Of a stretch of DNA of 64,000 bases, positions 1 to 12,112 are shown in pieces; the stretch's first letter is position 1; each line of letters begins with the position of its first letter. Position numbers and translations under genes: made by a program. A model generated the notes under the pieces. It saw only the letters and a program-made list of their open reading frames with translations. It did no database searches and was not told the DNA's origin. The DNA is from an uncultured Pseudomonadales bacterium (GTDB lineage Bacteria; Pseudomonadota; Gammaproteobacteria; Pseudomonadales; Cellvibrionaceae): assembly GCA_947494095.1 (NCBI GenBank), contig CANLTI010000005.1, forward strand, positions 53,584 to 117,583, given 5' to 3'.

Positions 1-5
1 CTGAA

Positions 6-625
6 TTAAAAAAACCAAAAACGGTTTTTTTCAAGTTGCTTTTTACAGCCTTTAATTTGTTGTTGGTACATTTTTGCGCGGATAGAGACCTTTTTGGCGA
101 CTTTTTTTAACCAAGGTTTTTTATTAAATGTTCTTCTTTTATAACCGCCATGACCTTCATGGTAAGCTAAATATTGCCGATAAGGGTCGCCCAAACCTAC
201 ACCTAATGTGCTTTGTGTCTGTTTGTTATACCAACCAATAAACATGACAACATCGCCAAAATTATCGCGATCAGCCCCTCGCTTAGCATTTTTTTGTTGG
301 TACCAGCGCCATGTATCACCTTTGACTTGGGCATAACCATAAGCATCACTGGCTCGCGGGCCCGGAATAATCCACAGTATTTTTTTACGAGGAGGTCTAG
401 CTTTAGCCTTAAAGCGTGACTCTTGATGAATAAACGCCAACTGCGTAGCCACCGGGGTCCCCCATTGATTAGCCGCTTTAACCGCGTCTTTGTACCAACT
501 GCGATTGCCCTCTAAAATCACACAAGCATCATCCATATTTGAAGGGCGATAACCTGAGCAACCGACCAAACAGCACAGTGCCACTATAGCGACAAACCAC
601 CCCGTCGTGCGCACCCGCAGAGCCA

Positions 626-626
<1 letters not shown>
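6..626 (-). CDS. Lytic-transglycosylase-like (SLT fold) lipoprotein
   Basis: The protein is a predicted outer-membrane or periplasmic lipoprotein: a short hydrophobic N-terminus ends in a lipobox (LVGC). The middle part resembles the SLT/lysozyme-like fold, with the stretch LAFIHQESRF carrying the likely catalytic Glu, then DAYGYAQVKGDTW and a GWYNKQ segment. Such proteins cleave or bind peptidoglycan. The C-terminus is rich in Lys and Arg. I chose the ATG at 626 because its A is the last base of the ligA stop codon (TAATG), a classic coupled start; a longer frame opens 24 bases upstream. Family assignment is by motif only. Confidence 0.75.
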
Positions 627-2677
<2,051 letters not shown>

Positions 2678-2706
2678 CTATAATACGTTCATAAGTTAAT
2701 AGGATG

Positions 2707-2805
2707 GTGCGATTCAGAGGTGCCGACATTGAGCGCTCAAATAACCAGAAAATAATCCATTAGCATCCTATCCGGTAAGGCTTGTCAGCTTCGCTGAATT
2801 GTTAC
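2707..2805 (-). mobile_element. Short copy of the GTAAC-ended miniature element
   Basis: This is an internally deleted member of the dispersed family, inverted relative to the copy at 60193. It keeps the cores CCAGAAAATAATCCAT and TTGTCAGCTTCGCTGAA and ends in GTTAC, with a worn left end (GATTCAGAGG). It lies between ligA and the end of zipA. Confidence 0.65.
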
Positions 2806-2828
2806 ATCGCATTTAACTTATTTAAAAT

Positions 2829-2855
2829 AATAAGCCGCCATACTGGCGGCTTATT
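2829..2855 (-). terminator. Hairpin terminator after zipA
   Basis: There is a perfect 12-bp stem (AATAAGCCGCCA / TGGCGGCTTATT) with a 3-base loop. Read on the minus strand, a T-rich run follows it, about 50 bases past the zipA stop. Confidence 0.65.
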
Positions 2856-2907
2856 GAGTTCGACTTTTAAAGGCTACTGCCCGTTAAAAGCATTTAAGAT
2901 TCTCGGG

Positions 2908-3834
2908 TTATCGGTTTAAGCGTCGCTTGCGCTCAAATTCAATCACACGCTGACGGCAATGTTCAAAGGTTTGTTGCGTCATAACACTGCGCTGCTCATC
3001 TTTTAGCTCGCCCTCTAGTGATTGCGCAATAACTTTAGCGGTGCGCGCCATCAAACCGAATGCCGCAACACTATCCCCCTTTAAAGGCAGCATCATAAAC
3101 ATGCTAATACCGGGTGTTGTGAAATCATCCATCGCATTTAAATCAAAAGTTCCGGGTTTTACGATATTGGCCACACTAAACAATGACTCTCCCGAACCAT
3201 CCTCATTATGGTGACGATGAAAAATATCCATAAAACCAAAGCGCATATTTTGTGATGTTAAAACCTCAAGCAATTGGTTGCCTTCAAAGTACTCTCCTTG
3301 GTGCGCCATCACATTAATAACAATAACCTCTTGCGGCGCTGGCTGCTCGGGTGATGGGCTTTTAGCCTCTTGCTTGTGCTCTTGCGAAGCCGCTACCGCA
3401 CTGCTTGGCGCAGGCCTTAATCCACTACGCGATTGCGCAGACTCAGTATTAGCCGCTTTTGCATGTGCTGCCACACGTGGCGGGGCAGCCACCGCCACAT
3501 CATCATCGATATCCATGCCGGTAAAGTCACCCATGCTCGGCTCATTATCTTCGGCTGAATCCATCAATACCGGAGCCGATTCAATATTCGCTTGATGCTG
3601 AGCGGCCGCGCTTTTAAAGTGCCCGTGAGATCCGGCGTTATCATCAGGGTGTCGATAACCCACAATACGAGCACCACCGTGAGGAAACTCACTAGCAGCA
3701 GAGTCAGCCGCGGCATGCGGTAAGTTGCTCGCCATATGTATTCGCTCGCGCCTCGCCGCTCGCACTCGCCGAATACCATCAAGTACAATGCCAATAATTA
3801 ATAATACGATAATGACCGTTAACCATTCGCGCAT
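2908..3834 (-). CDS. zipA: Cell division protein ZipA
   Basis: ZipA is an inner-membrane anchor that tethers FtsZ at the division ring. The N-terminus is one membrane helix (residues about 4-20) followed by a basic stretch (RRVRAARRER). Next comes a long Ala/Ser/Pro/Gln-rich linker, then the C-terminal FtsZ-binding domain of about 130 residues, beginning near EVIVINVMA. I placed the start at the ATG at 3834, giving about 308 residues: a GGAGAG ribosome site lies 7-12 bases upstream and the hydrophobic anchor begins at once. The frame opens 90 bases earlier, inside smc. It starts 11 bases after the smc stop, so the two are surely cotranscribed. Confidence 0.93.
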   Translation of the reverse strand: MREWLTVIIVLLIIGIVLDGIRRVRAARRERIHMASNLPHAAADSAASEFPHGGARIVGYRHPDDNAGSHGHFKSAAAQHQANIESAPVLMDSAEDNEPSMGDFTGMDIDDDVAVAAPPRVAAHAKAANTESAQSRSGLRPAPSSAVAASQEHKQEAKSPSPEQPAPQEVIVINVMAHQGEYFEGNQLLEVLTSQNMRFGFMDIFHRHHNEDGSGESLFSVANIVKPGTFDLNAMDDFTTPGISMFMMLPLKGDSVAAFGLMARTAKVIAQSLEGELKDEQRSVMTQQTFEHCRQRVIEFERKRRLNR

Positions 3835-3844
3835 AAGTGCTCTC

Positions 3845-6800
3845 CTATAGTGCTGCCATTTCGGCAGCCTCTTCGACATTGACAGTAACCATGCGCGAGC
3901 AACCGGGCTCGTGCATCGTGACACCCATTAATTGACTAGCCATTTCCATAGCAATTTTATTATGGGTGATATAAATAAACTGAACCTGTGATGACATCTC
4001 TTCAACCATTCGAGCATAGCGTTCAACATTCGCATCATCGAGCGGGGCATCCACTTCATCGAGCATACAAAAAGGTGCCGGGTTAAGACGAAAGATCGAA
4101 AAAACAAGCGCAATCGCCGTCAGCGCCTTTTCACCGCCAGACAATAAATGAATCGTACTGTTACGCTTACCCGGCGGCCTAGCCATAATGGTGATACCTG
4201 TATCGAGTAAGTCTTCGCCTGTAAGCTCTAAATAAGCATGTCCACCACCAAAGACTTTAGGAAAGAGCTCTTGTAAACCGCTATTGACTTGATCAAATGT
4301 TTCTTTAAAACGCGTACGTGTTTCTTTGTCAATTTTACGAATCGCATTTTCTAAGGTTTCTAATGCCTCCATAAGATCATCATTTTGATCATCTAAATAG
4401 TGTTTGCGTTCCGCCTCTGTTTTATATTCATCAATAGCCGCTAGATTAATAGCGCCTAGACGCGCAACACGCGTAGCAATTTTTTCAAGCGCAGCCTCTA
4501 ATTCAGCTTCATTTTCACTGGGCATATTATTACTAAGCGCTTCAATATCATGATCGTCAGCTTCTAACTGATCACGCAAATTTTGCGCCTGTACATCGTA
4601 AGTTTGCGTCTCTAGGCGTTCTTTTTCGAGCTTAGCGCGTACAAATTGTACTTGCTGCTCTACCAGCAAACGCTCTTTTTCAGCGGATCTTAGAATATCT
4701 TCTACGCTTTCAACTTCACGCTTAGCTTCGAGCAACTGCTCTTCCACACTGATCCGCTTTTGTAAATGCGCTTCAAGTTCTTCTTTGTGTAGTTCAACCG
4801 GCTCGCAACCCTCTTCAATCGTTGCGAGTAAACTATCACGGCGTTCTTGTAGCTTGGCGCTATGCTCACCTAAGCGCGCCAGCCCTTGCTTGACCGCTTG
4901 CAGCTGAGTATTCACCGTTTGAATACGCATCGCTAATTGATGGGCGGCCTCTTTATCTGATCGCGATTTTTGACGGCAGGCTTCTACTTGCTCTTTATGG
5001 CTGTCACGTTCGGCCAACAATGTCTCACGCGTTTGAGTGTCTACCTCCATCGCTTCAACCGCTGCCTCTAATTGCATTCTAGCATCCGCTAAACTTTCTG
5101 CATCGATACCTAACTGCTCTTTCGCCTCTTCTATTTCAGCTTGCACGCGCTCTTTACGCGCCAAGACCTGCTCGACTTTGACCGTATGCGCCGTCAGCTG
5201 GCTTTGACTTTGCGTAAGGTGGCGCTGGCATTGATCCAGTGATTGACGGGCATCATCACGCTGCTGCTCGGCATTTAACAAAGCCTGTTTGTTTTGCTCT
5301 AGCGCTGCACTTAATATCTGGATTTTTTCGTCTTGTGTATCGCAAGCTTGCTGTAGCGCTTCGATCTCTTTTTGGCGAGCAATAATACCAGCGCCAGCAT
5401 CATCAGCTTTAACCAAATGCAGCCAATTAGCCCCCATCCAAGTGCCATCAAGGGTAATCACCGACTCATGAGCCTTGAGCATTTTGCGCTTTGCTTTGGC
5501 TTCGTCTAGCGAGCGTGCAGTATAGACAACACCCAGCATACCCATCAGCGGGTAACAACTACTAACATGACTGGCAAGTAATTCCCCCTGTGCATTATTA
5601 GCCGCCGATAAGACATCATCGATCGGCGTTTCATCAATAAATAAACACTCGCCTGCCACCAAGGTTTCATGGACATCTAGCAAAGCATTGACATCATTGA
5701 CCCCAGTTAACGCTTGAATCCGAGCCCCTAGCACTATCTCTACAGCGTGCTCCCAGCCACCGGTAACAGTGAGTGTTTCGGCTAGGCGCGGTAAATTAGC
5801 GACGCCTTGCTGTTCGAGCCACTGCTGCAGTTGCCCGCCACTACCTAACGCCGCTTGCTGTAGCGTTTCTAAAGACGATAAACGACCACGCGCTTGCTGG
5901 TTAACACCTTGTATTTGCGTTAACTCTGCGCGGGCATCTTGCTCTTTTTGGCGCATCTCAACGATGTGCTCGCCTTGCTCTTCAATCTGAAGGCGGTATT
6001 GCTCCAACTCCTCTTCAGCCATCGCCACGGTTTCGCGCAATATAATAATATCTTCTTCAACATCGCCAATAATAAGCTCTTTGCGCTCGTTATCGAGTTT
6101 TTCTATGCGGATAAGTAAGCGCTGCTGCACCGTTTCTAAATGCTGGATTCGCGATTGCTGGACTTCGGCTTTTTGCCTCGGAGCCTGTGCTTTTTGATTA
6201 AAGACATCCCACTTTTGCTGCCATTGCTGCATTAAATCATCTGCGTGCAATAACGTTTCCGACGATTCCTCTGCCGAGGCTTCAACCAGTTCAAGCTCAG
6301 GCTCCATCGCCAAAAGTTCAGCCTGCCAGTTCTCGGCTTTATCGGCATCTTGCTGATAGTGCTCCAGCGCCTCACGACAATCTTTTTGCGTTTGCTCTAA
6401 ATCAATTTTTAACTGGCGCTCGCGCTGCGCTGCGTGCGTAATAGTTTGCTCGATACGGGCAATATCGGAGCCAATTGCATAAAAGCGCTCTTGTATTTGG
6501 TGATATTTATCGCCAACCTCGGTAAAACGTAAGCGCTGAGTTTCGATGGTGGTATCAATATTGACTTGCTTGGTGACGCCCGCTTCCACTTGCAGCTCAA
6601 GGTCAGTAATCACCGCTTGTTTGTTTTGCCCTTTATCACGCAAAACAAAGTAGCGTCGCGCCTGTAAAAAGGCTTTGAGTGAGCGCTCTTCTTTTTTGTA
6701 CTCAGAATACTTTTCGGCCGCCTGAGCCTGCCGCTCTAGGCGCGAAAGTTGACGCTCTAATTCTTCACGAATATCGGTTAAACGCTCTAGATTTTCATGG

Positions 6801-7360
6801 GTGCGTCGCATGCGGTTTTCGGTGTCGCGACGGCGCTCTTTGTATTTTGATATGCCTGCCGCCTCTTCAATAAAAACACGCAGCTCTTCCGGGCGCGCCT
6901 CAATTAATTTAGAGATCATGCCTTGCTCAATAATGGCGTAGCTACGCGGCCCTAGGCCAGTGCCTAAAAAAATATCGGTAATATCACGGCGCCGACATTT
7001 TGTCCCGTTAAGATAATAAATATTCTGGGAGTCACGGGTCACTTTACGTTTAATTGATATTTCGTTGTAGGCCGCATATTCGCCTTTTAGCGTTTTATCG
7101 GTATTATCAAAAACGAGCTCAATAGAAGCTTGACCCACAGGCTTACGGCCATTCGAGCCATTAAAGATGACATCGGTCATAGATTCGCCGCGCAAATTTT
7201 TGGCAGACGACTCTCCCATCACCCAGCGCACGGCATCGATGATGTTAGATTTTCCGCAGCCATTGGGGCCTACAACCGCACATAGATTGCTTGGGAAGTG
7301 AACTGTTGTCGGGTCAACAAAAGATTTGAAACCCGCTAATTTAATGCATTTTAACCGCAT
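3845..7360 (-). CDS. smc: Chromosome segregation ATPase SMC
   Basis: SMC is the ATPase of the bacterial condensin that organises and segregates the chromosome. It has 1171 residues. The N-terminal head carries Walker A GPNGCGKS (about residues 31-38). Two very long Gln/Glu-rich coiled coils flank a hinge (near residues 520-620, with GARIQALTGV). The C-terminal head has the ABC signature LLSGGEKALTA and Walker B FCMLDEVDAPLDD. SMC rather than MukB, followed by zipA and ligA, is the Pseudomonas/Cellvibrio-like arrangement. No scpA or scpB is seen in the window. Confidence 0.97.
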   Translation of the reverse strand: MRLKCIKLAGFKSFVDPTTVHFPSNLCAVVGPNGCGKSNIIDAVRWVMGESSAKNLRGESMTDVIFNGSNGRKPVGQASIELVFDNTDKTLKGEYAAYNEISIKRKVTRDSQNIYYLNGTKCRRRDITDIFLGTGLGPRSYAIIEQGMISKLIEARPEELRVFIEEAAGISKYKERRRDTENRMRRTHENLERLTDIREELERQLSRLERQAQAAEKYSEYKKEERSLKAFLQARRYFVLRDKGQNKQAVITDLELQVEAGVTKQVNIDTTIETQRLRFTEVGDKYHQIQERFYAIGSDIARIEQTITHAAQRERQLKIDLEQTQKDCREALEHYQQDADKAENWQAELLAMEPELELVEASAEESSETLLHADDLMQQWQQKWDVFNQKAQAPRQKAEVQQSRIQHLETVQQRLLIRIEKLDNERKELIIGDVEEDIIILRETVAMAEEELEQYRLQIEEQGEHIVEMRQKEQDARAELTQIQGVNQQARGRLSSLETLQQAALGSGGQLQQWLEQQGVANLPRLAETLTVTGGWEHAVEIVLGARIQALTGVNDVNALLDVHETLVAGECLFIDETPIDDVLSAANNAQGELLASHVSSCYPLMGMLGVVYTARSLDEAKAKRKMLKAHESVITLDGTWMGANWLHLVKADDAGAGIIARQKEIEALQQACDTQDEKIQILSAALEQNKQALLNAEQQRDDARQSLDQCQRHLTQSQSQLTAHTVKVEQVLARKERVQAEIEEAKEQLGIDAESLADARMQLEAAVEAMEVDTQTRETLLAERDSHKEQVEACRQKSRSDKEAAHQLAMRIQTVNTQLQAVKQGLARLGEHSAKLQERRDSLLATIEEGCEPVELHKEELEAHLQKRISVEEQLLEAKREVESVEDILRSAEKERLLVEQQVQFVRAKLEKERLETQTYDVQAQNLRDQLEADDHDIEALSNNMPSENEAELEAALEKIATRVARLGAINLAAIDEYKTEAERKHYLDDQNDDLMEALETLENAIRKIDKETRTRFKETFDQVNSGLQELFPKVFGGGHAYLELTGEDLLDTGITIMARPPGKRNSTIHLLSGGEKALTAIALVFSIFRLNPAPFCMLDEVDAPLDDANVERYARMVEEMSSQVQFIYITHNKIAMEMASQLMGVTMHEPGCSRMVTVNVEEAAEMAAL

Positions 7361-7592
7361 AGAATACTGCTTAACTCTGAGGCTGTTACACCGAAGGCTA
7401 ATTGCGCCACCGTGACAATTAAACGGCGGATTCTACACGGTTAGAAGGCGCTACGCCTTAACATCCGCATCAAACAGACAAATAACTGGCGCTTTTTTAA
7501 GACTTTAGTCAGCTATGCACCAAAAAAACTCATTACAAAGCGCCAATAGTAATATAAGTGCCTACCCCCTATCACGGAGGCAGGTATGATAT

Positions 7593-8870
7593 TTATGGAA
7601 TTTTATCCGCAATCACAATGGATTTGGCTTCAATGGCTTGACCCAAAACTACAGGACCCAAAGAGCCCTGCCAGTCACCCGATTGAGGCACTGGGCTGCC
7701 AGACTTAGAAATACGCGCAATAAGCTCAAGCTCGGTTGCGGTGCTCATATCCATACCCGGCGCCATAGCCATCGTGGTATCCAAACGTACGACTTTAGGC
7801 AAGTCAGCGACGGTCATACGCGCAATAGCTAAAGGCATTTTTGCGCCCTTCCAAGCCCTTGCATAAACAAACACCGTATCACCAGGCGATGCCTTTAAAC
7901 CCTCAGCCAGCTTCACATCAAGATCAAACCCGCGATCGGCTTTGGGTTCTTCTTTGTTTTTGGCTGTGGCTTCAGCGCTATCATTACCCGACATCGCTTG
8001 ATCAGACGCCACACCCGCACGCGCGGCTTTCATAATAGCGCCATCCAAAGCTTGCGCTGAGCGACTATTAGGGTCTAGCTGAGACTTAGCCCGCTGCCAA
8101 AAAGTGACCGCATTTTTATACTCTTTATTATGGAAAGCCACTAAACCACTCATCTCTAAGGCTTGATACATAAAAGGAGCGCCATTGACCGCAACATCGG
8201 TATGATGCGCCACCTCTGGTGTTACTTTACTACCGCCACGCACAAAAAGTGCCTGCGCTAGCTTAATCGACATCGTTGGCGAGTCAGGTTCGACTTCGAG
8301 TAATATTTTATACGCCGCAATAGCCTCATCATAATCTTTGAGGGCCATAGAACGCTCAGCCAAAAGGTAGCGCATTTGGTGATTATCGGGCTTTTGCTTT
8401 AAACGCGACCGCACAGCCATCAGAAGCTCTTTGGTTGAAGCCTCATACGCCTCTTGGGTTGTCGCTGGGTTATCGCGCTCTGCCTGCATAATTTGGTGGA
8501 TATCCCAGTCGCCTTTAGCGCCCCACTGCAAATACAAAAACACTGCCAGTAAAGGGGCCGTAATAGCAACGCCAACCAACAGCAATTTACCGCCACCTTT
8601 GACCTCGACCTCTTTAAGGCCCGCGCTATCACTCACCAATGTACGTTGCAGCTCTATTTTGAGCGCTTCGTACTGCTCTTGCTCTATATCACCGTTGGCC
8701 AAATTTTTATCCAGATCTGCTAAATGCTCTTGATAAAGATCGGCCTGTGTAACATCTCGACGAATGGTTTTAGCTGCCAAACCACGCGAAATAGGTAGCC
8801 TAAAAATAGGCCACAATACAAACACTGCGCCCAAAGCGCCTAAAACTAATACACCTTGCCAAAAAGCCAT
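7593..8870 (-). CDS. ccmI: Cytochrome c maturation protein CcmI
   Basis: CcmI is a membrane protein that chaperones apocytochrome c and presents it to the CcmF/H haem ligase. The N-terminus has a membrane helix (VLVLGALGAVFVLWPIF), then a heptad-like cytoplasmic segment, a second helix (LLLVGVAITAPLLAVFLYL) and a periplasmic TPR region (about residues 150-260). The C-terminal domain contains PGDTVFVYARAWKG and PKVVRLD, typical of long gammaproteobacterial CcmI. It begins 6 bases after the ccmH stop, so both form one unit. They are separated by about 3 kb from ccmG, their usual upstream neighbour. Confidence 0.93.
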   Translation of the reverse strand: MAFWQGVLVLGALGAVFVLWPIFRLPISRGLAAKTIRRDVTQADLYQEHLADLDKNLANGDIEQEQYEALKIELQRTLVSDSAGLKEVEVKGGGKLLLVGVAITAPLLAVFLYLQWGAKGDWDIHQIMQAERDNPATTQEAYEASTKELLMAVRSRLKQKPDNHQMRYLLAERSMALKDYDEAIAAYKILLEVEPDSPTMSIKLAQALFVRGGSKVTPEVAHHTDVAVNGAPFMYQALEMSGLVAFHNKEYKNAVTFWQRAKSQLDPNSRSAQALDGAIMKAARAGVASDQAMSGNDSAEATAKNKEEPKADRGFDLDVKLAEGLKASPGDTVFVYARAWKGAKMPLAIARMTVADLPKVVRLDTTMAMAPGMDMSTATELELIARISKSGSPVPQSGDWQGSLGPVVLGQAIEAKSIVIADKIP

Positions 8871-8876
8871 ATGCTA

Positions 8877-9431
8877 TTACTTCTTTTTAGATTTTTTTGA
8901 ATGATTTTTGGTTGGTGTCGATTGCTGCTGAACACCATCGTCTTGCGCACTCTTTTCATCTGTAGACTTTAAAAAAGATTCAAACTGCGCTTGCTCCTCA
9001 CCTGTTAGGCTATCACCAGTACTGGGTTTTCTACTGCGCTTAAACACAATAAAACCCAAAATCAAGAGTGCACCTAACAGCATGGCAATAGGGCCATACC
9101 ATAAAATATAGGTATTTTTTTGTAGCGGCGGGCGATACAACACAAAATCACCGTAGCGATCAACCATAAAGGTAATAATGCCATCATCGGTTTCGCCCTC
9201 TACAATTAAACGATGCAGCTCTCTACGTAAATCTTTTGCGATAGGCGCATTGGAGCCCACTAAATTTTGGTTTTTACATTTAGGGCACCGCAGCTCTTCA
9301 ATAAATTGATGGTATCGCGTGCGATCGTCAAGGTTTTCAAACTCATAGGTATCAATACCTGCATAAGCAAAACCTGCCCCGCTCAAGGCCACTAGCGTAT
9401 AAATCACAAACCAACTCAACCGTTTTAACAT
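8877..9431 (-). CDS. ccmH: Cytochrome c maturation thiol-reductase CcmH
   Basis: CcmH keeps the CXXCH cysteines of apocytochromes reduced for haem ligation. A signal peptide is followed by the periplasmic redox motif RCPKCKNQN (Cys49 and Cys52) and the family stretch NAPIAKDLRREL. One membrane helix lies near residues 105-125, and a Lys-rich cytoplasmic tail ends in KKSKKK. I took the ATG at 9431 because it places the signal peptide at the N-terminus and has a GAGG-type ribosome site; the frame opens 57 bases earlier. It heads the detached ccmHI unit and must have its own promoter in the gap before the tRNA genes. Confidence 0.94.
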   Translation of the reverse strand: MLKRLSWFVIYTLVALSGAGFAYAGIDTYEFENLDDRTRYHQFIEELRCPKCKNQNLVGSNAPIAKDLRRELHRLIVEGETDDGIITFMVDRYGDFVLYRPPLQKNTYILWYGPIAMLLGALLILGFIVFKRSRKPSTGDSLTGEEQAQFESFLKSTDEKSAQDDGVQQQSTPTKNHSKKSKKK

Positions 9432-9650
9432 TATCACCTCCTTCAATAAGGAATGTTGACACCGCGGTAATACAGTATCGCAAACCAAAATTTAACCGAC
9501 CACATTAAGGGCCGGAGTATACCTTGTGCTATTACGGCAAACCATAGCTCATCTATAAACTGCCTGCTTGAATAAGAAGACTGTGAACACCTTAGAAGTT
9601 CAACTTAAGGTGCTTGATTGGATAGCCCATCAAAAATATTAAAAAAAAGA

Positions 9651-9678
9651 TTGACGCCACATTAAAAATCCTTAAAAT
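9651..9678 (+). promoter_or_regulatory. Sigma-70 promoter of the tRNA-Val/tRNA-Asp unit
   Basis: TTGACG (9651-9656) and TAAAAT (9673-9678) are separated by 16 bases and followed by a GCGCG discriminator. A GC-rich discriminator is typical of stable-RNA promoters under stringent control. The tRNA begins 15 bases further on. Confidence 0.75.
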
Positions 9679-9692
9679 GCGCGTCTCTCTCG

Positions 9693-9768
9693 GGGTGGTT
9701 AGCTCAGTTGGTAGAGCGGCGCCCTTACAAGGCGTAGGTCACAGGTTCGACCCCTGTACCACCCACCA
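9693..9768 (+). tRNA. tRNA-Val (anticodon UAC)
   Basis: The full cloverleaf can be traced. The acceptor stem is GGGTGGT/ACCACCC. The D arm is GCTCAGTTGGTAGAGC. The anticodon loop CTTACAA reads TAC, the T arm has GGTTCGACCCC, and the discriminator A is followed by an encoded CCA. It is 76 bases long. Confidence 0.98.
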
Positions 9769-9820
9769 ATATCTTTAATACAAGATGTTGTAAAAATAGA
9801 GACGCTTTTTTAAGTTCTGC

Positions 9821-9897
9821 GGACTGGTAGTTCAGTTGGTTAGAATACCGGCCTGTCACGCCGGGGGTCGCGGGTTCGAGTCCCGTCCAGTCCGCCA
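9821..9897 (+). tRNA. tRNA-Asp (anticodon GUC)
   Basis: The acceptor stem GGACTGG pairs with CCAGTCC. The anticodon loop CTGTCAC reads GTC, the T loop has GGGTTCGAGTCCC, and CCA is encoded. It is 77 bases long and lies 52 bases after tRNA-Val, probably on the same transcript. The 227 bases that follow, to the aguB stop, show no gene or clear hairpin. Confidence 0.98.
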
Positions 9898-10124
9898 CTT
9901 AAAAAACATCCTCGCATTAAATTAGCTCAACACTTCAGCTCAACATTAAAGTCCCTTCACTCGCAAACATCGACTCTAAATACTTTCGGTATCACGCCAG
10001 ACTTTAAAAAATCAAAGACTGCTCAATACCAAACATTAAAAACACAGCATCACAAACACCTTTCATAATTCAACCATTCCCATGTTAGCCAGCTCACATC
10101 CGTGTGACTTGCAAATCGCGACGA

Positions 10125-11048
10125 TTACAATTCTTTATCTGCTAGCCAGCGCCGTGTTACCCCTTGGTAAGCATCCACCCTGCGATCACGTAAATAGGGC
10201 CATATTCGCCTAACGCTTTCAGCGCGCGTCACGTCAATTTCAGCACAGACAAAACCTTGCTCATCACTGCTTGCCTTCACCAAAAACTCGCCCTGCGGCC
10301 CAGCAATAAAACTATTCCCCCAAAACTGAATACCTAAGTCCGAATTATCAGGATCAGGCTCAAAGCCTGTACGGTTAGCCACTAAAACGGGCACCCCATT
10401 AGCTACCGCATGAGAGCGCTGAATAGTTACCCAAGCGTCAAGCTGGCGCTGCTGCTCGGCCTCGTCATCGCGCAAGTCCCAGCCAATGGCCGTAGGGTAA
10501 ATCAAAAAATCCGCGCCCGCTAAAGCCATTAAGCGTGCAGCCTCTGGGTACCACTGATCCCAGCACACCAACACACCCAACTTACCCAACTTAGTGGATA
10601 TCGGCTTAAAACCATTAAGCTCGCCATCAGCATCGCCTGGTGTAAAATAAAACTTTTCATAAAAGCCCGGATCATCAGGAATATGCATCTTCCTAAAAAT
10701 ACCCGCGCGCCCTTTTACACCATCGATAACTTGAGCGGTATTATGGTACAAGCCAGCGGCTCGGCGCTCAAACTGCGAAATAACCAATACAACATCTAAC
10801 TCAGCAGCAAGTTTTTCATAGGCGCAAAATGTTTCGCCATCCAAAGGCTCTGCCAAATCAAAAAAATCTACACGCTCTTGCTGGCAAAAATAAGAGGCCG
10901 CATGCAATTCTTGCAGCACAATTAATTCGCAACCTTGCTCAACCGCGCGACGAATGACTTTTTCGCTCGCCAAAAAATTATTGGGTTTATCGTTAGATGG
11001 GACAGCCAACTGCAAAACAGCTGCATGAATAGTATTTACGGTCGCCAC
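10125..11048 (-). CDS. aguB: N-carbamoylputrescine amidase
   Basis: This nitrilase-superfamily enzyme hydrolyses N-carbamoylputrescine to putrescine, CO2 and ammonia, the last step of the agmatine route. The catalytic triad is visible: Glu47 (VLQELHA), Lys120 (FRKMHIPDDPGF) and Cys162 (LVCWDQWYPE). FYFTPGD and the C-terminal IWPYLRDRR are also typical of AguB. I chose the GTG at 11048, preceded by GAGG. It gives 307 residues with the nitrilase fold at the start; the longer frame would add 45 residues of unrelated sequence overlapping aguA. It follows aguA by 46 bases. Confidence 0.92.
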   Translation of the reverse strand: MATVNTIHAAVLQLAVPSNDKPNNFLASEKVIRRAVEQGCELIVLQELHAASYFCQQERVDFFDLAEPLDGETFCAYEKLAAELDVVLVISQFERRAAGLYHNTAQVIDGVKGRAGIFRKMHIPDDPGFYEKFYFTPGDADGELNGFKPISTKLGKLGVLVCWDQWYPEAARLMALAGADFLIYPTAIGWDLRDDEAEQQRQLDAWVTIQRSHAVANGVPVLVANRTGFEPDPDNSDLGIQFWGNSFIAGPQGEFLVKASSDEQGFVCAEIDVTRAESVRRIWPYLRDRRVDAYQGVTRRWLADKEL

Positions 11049-11094
11049 AAAAACCTCACAACATAAATGAAAAATAAAACAGACAGGCAAAAAA

Positions 11095-12111
11095 TTAAAG
11101 TACTGGCGTACCGATCTGCATCGTTGCGCAATGTAGGCTACCGTGCTGTTCGAGCAATGGAGCGCAATAGACCGGTACAACATTAAAAGCCGGAAAGGCG
11201 CGCTCTAGCACAGCAATCGCCGCGTCATCTTCAGGCAAATGATACACGGGCGCAAAAACACAATCATTGCAAATTAAAAAATTGGCATACGTTGCAGGCA
11301 ATAAGCGCCCGTCAACCTTACTGAGCACGACAGGCGTGGGTAACTCAAAAGCCTCCCAGCCCCATCGCGTAGTTAAAGCAGCTATTTGCTGGTGCAAACT
11401 CTGTAAAATAGCTGCATCATGATGGTTTGTATTACGGCCGCTATAAATCACAGCACAACCTGTTTTACCAACAGGCGCAAAGCGTGCAATCGTATCAATA
11501 TGGCCATCAGTATCATCGCCAGTTAAGCAAATACCCTGTAGCCACGCAAACTCTCTAACACCCAAGCATTCACGTAAAATATTTTGAACGTCTTCTTTTT
11601 GCAGCTTTGGGTTACGCTTAGAATCAATAACGCACTCTTCATTAGCGAGCAATACTTGCTCTGCATTCACCTCTAGCCCACCACCTTCACATACAAAATC
11701 CACACTGCGAGGCTGCAACAACAGCCAATCTGCCATATTTAATGCAACTTGATTATCCGCTTTAGCGCAGTATTTACCGCCCCAGCCATCAAAGGTGAAA
11801 CTCATAAGTTTTTTTGAACAACTAATAGGGCCGTAATCCCTAATCCAAGTATCATCGTAATGAATGTCATTGCGCACCTCAACCACACCCTCAATCGCCC
11901 GAGCTTCTAGCTCAGCACTGAATGTCGAAAAATCTAATGATGGATGCACTAAAACCCAGACGGGTGCAGCACGGGCAATAGCCGATAAAACCTCCCAGTA
12001 GCACTCAACTACCTCAGCGTAATTGCTTGCCCAGTCACCATTAGGGTAAGGCCATGCTAACAAAACAGCACGACAAGGAGCCCATTCGGGCAACATGACA
12101 GAATGTGACAT
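11095..12111 (-). CDS. aguA: Agmatine deiminase
   Basis: Agmatine deiminase converts agmatine to N-carbamoylputrescine and ammonia in polyamine synthesis. At 338 residues it has the pentein fold markers in order: the N-terminal PEWAP...LLAWP, DTWIRDYGP (substrate binding), EGGGLEVN, GDDTDGHIDT, and the catalytic Cys near the C-terminus (SLHCATMQI, about Cys328). With aguB it gives a complete agmatine-to-putrescine pair. The pair is lodged between the two halves of the ccm cluster. The start lies one base from the stop of the upstream unknown gene, suggesting cotranscription with it and with ccmG. Confidence 0.94.
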   Translation of the reverse strand: MSHSVMLPEWAPCRAVLLAWPYPNGDWASNYAEVVECYWEVLSAIARAAPVWVLVHPSLDFSTFSAELEARAIEGVVEVRNDIHYDDTWIRDYGPISCSKKLMSFTFDGWGGKYCAKADNQVALNMADWLLLQPRSVDFVCEGGGLEVNAEQVLLANEECVIDSKRNPKLQKEDVQNILRECLGVREFAWLQGICLTGDDTDGHIDTIARFAPVGKTGCAVIYSGRNTNHHDAAILQSLHQQIAALTTRWGWEAFELPTPVVLSKVDGRLLPATYANFLICNDCVFAPVYHLPEDDAAIAVLERAFPAFNVVPVYCAPLLEQHGSLHCATMQIGTPVL

Positions 12112-12112
12112 A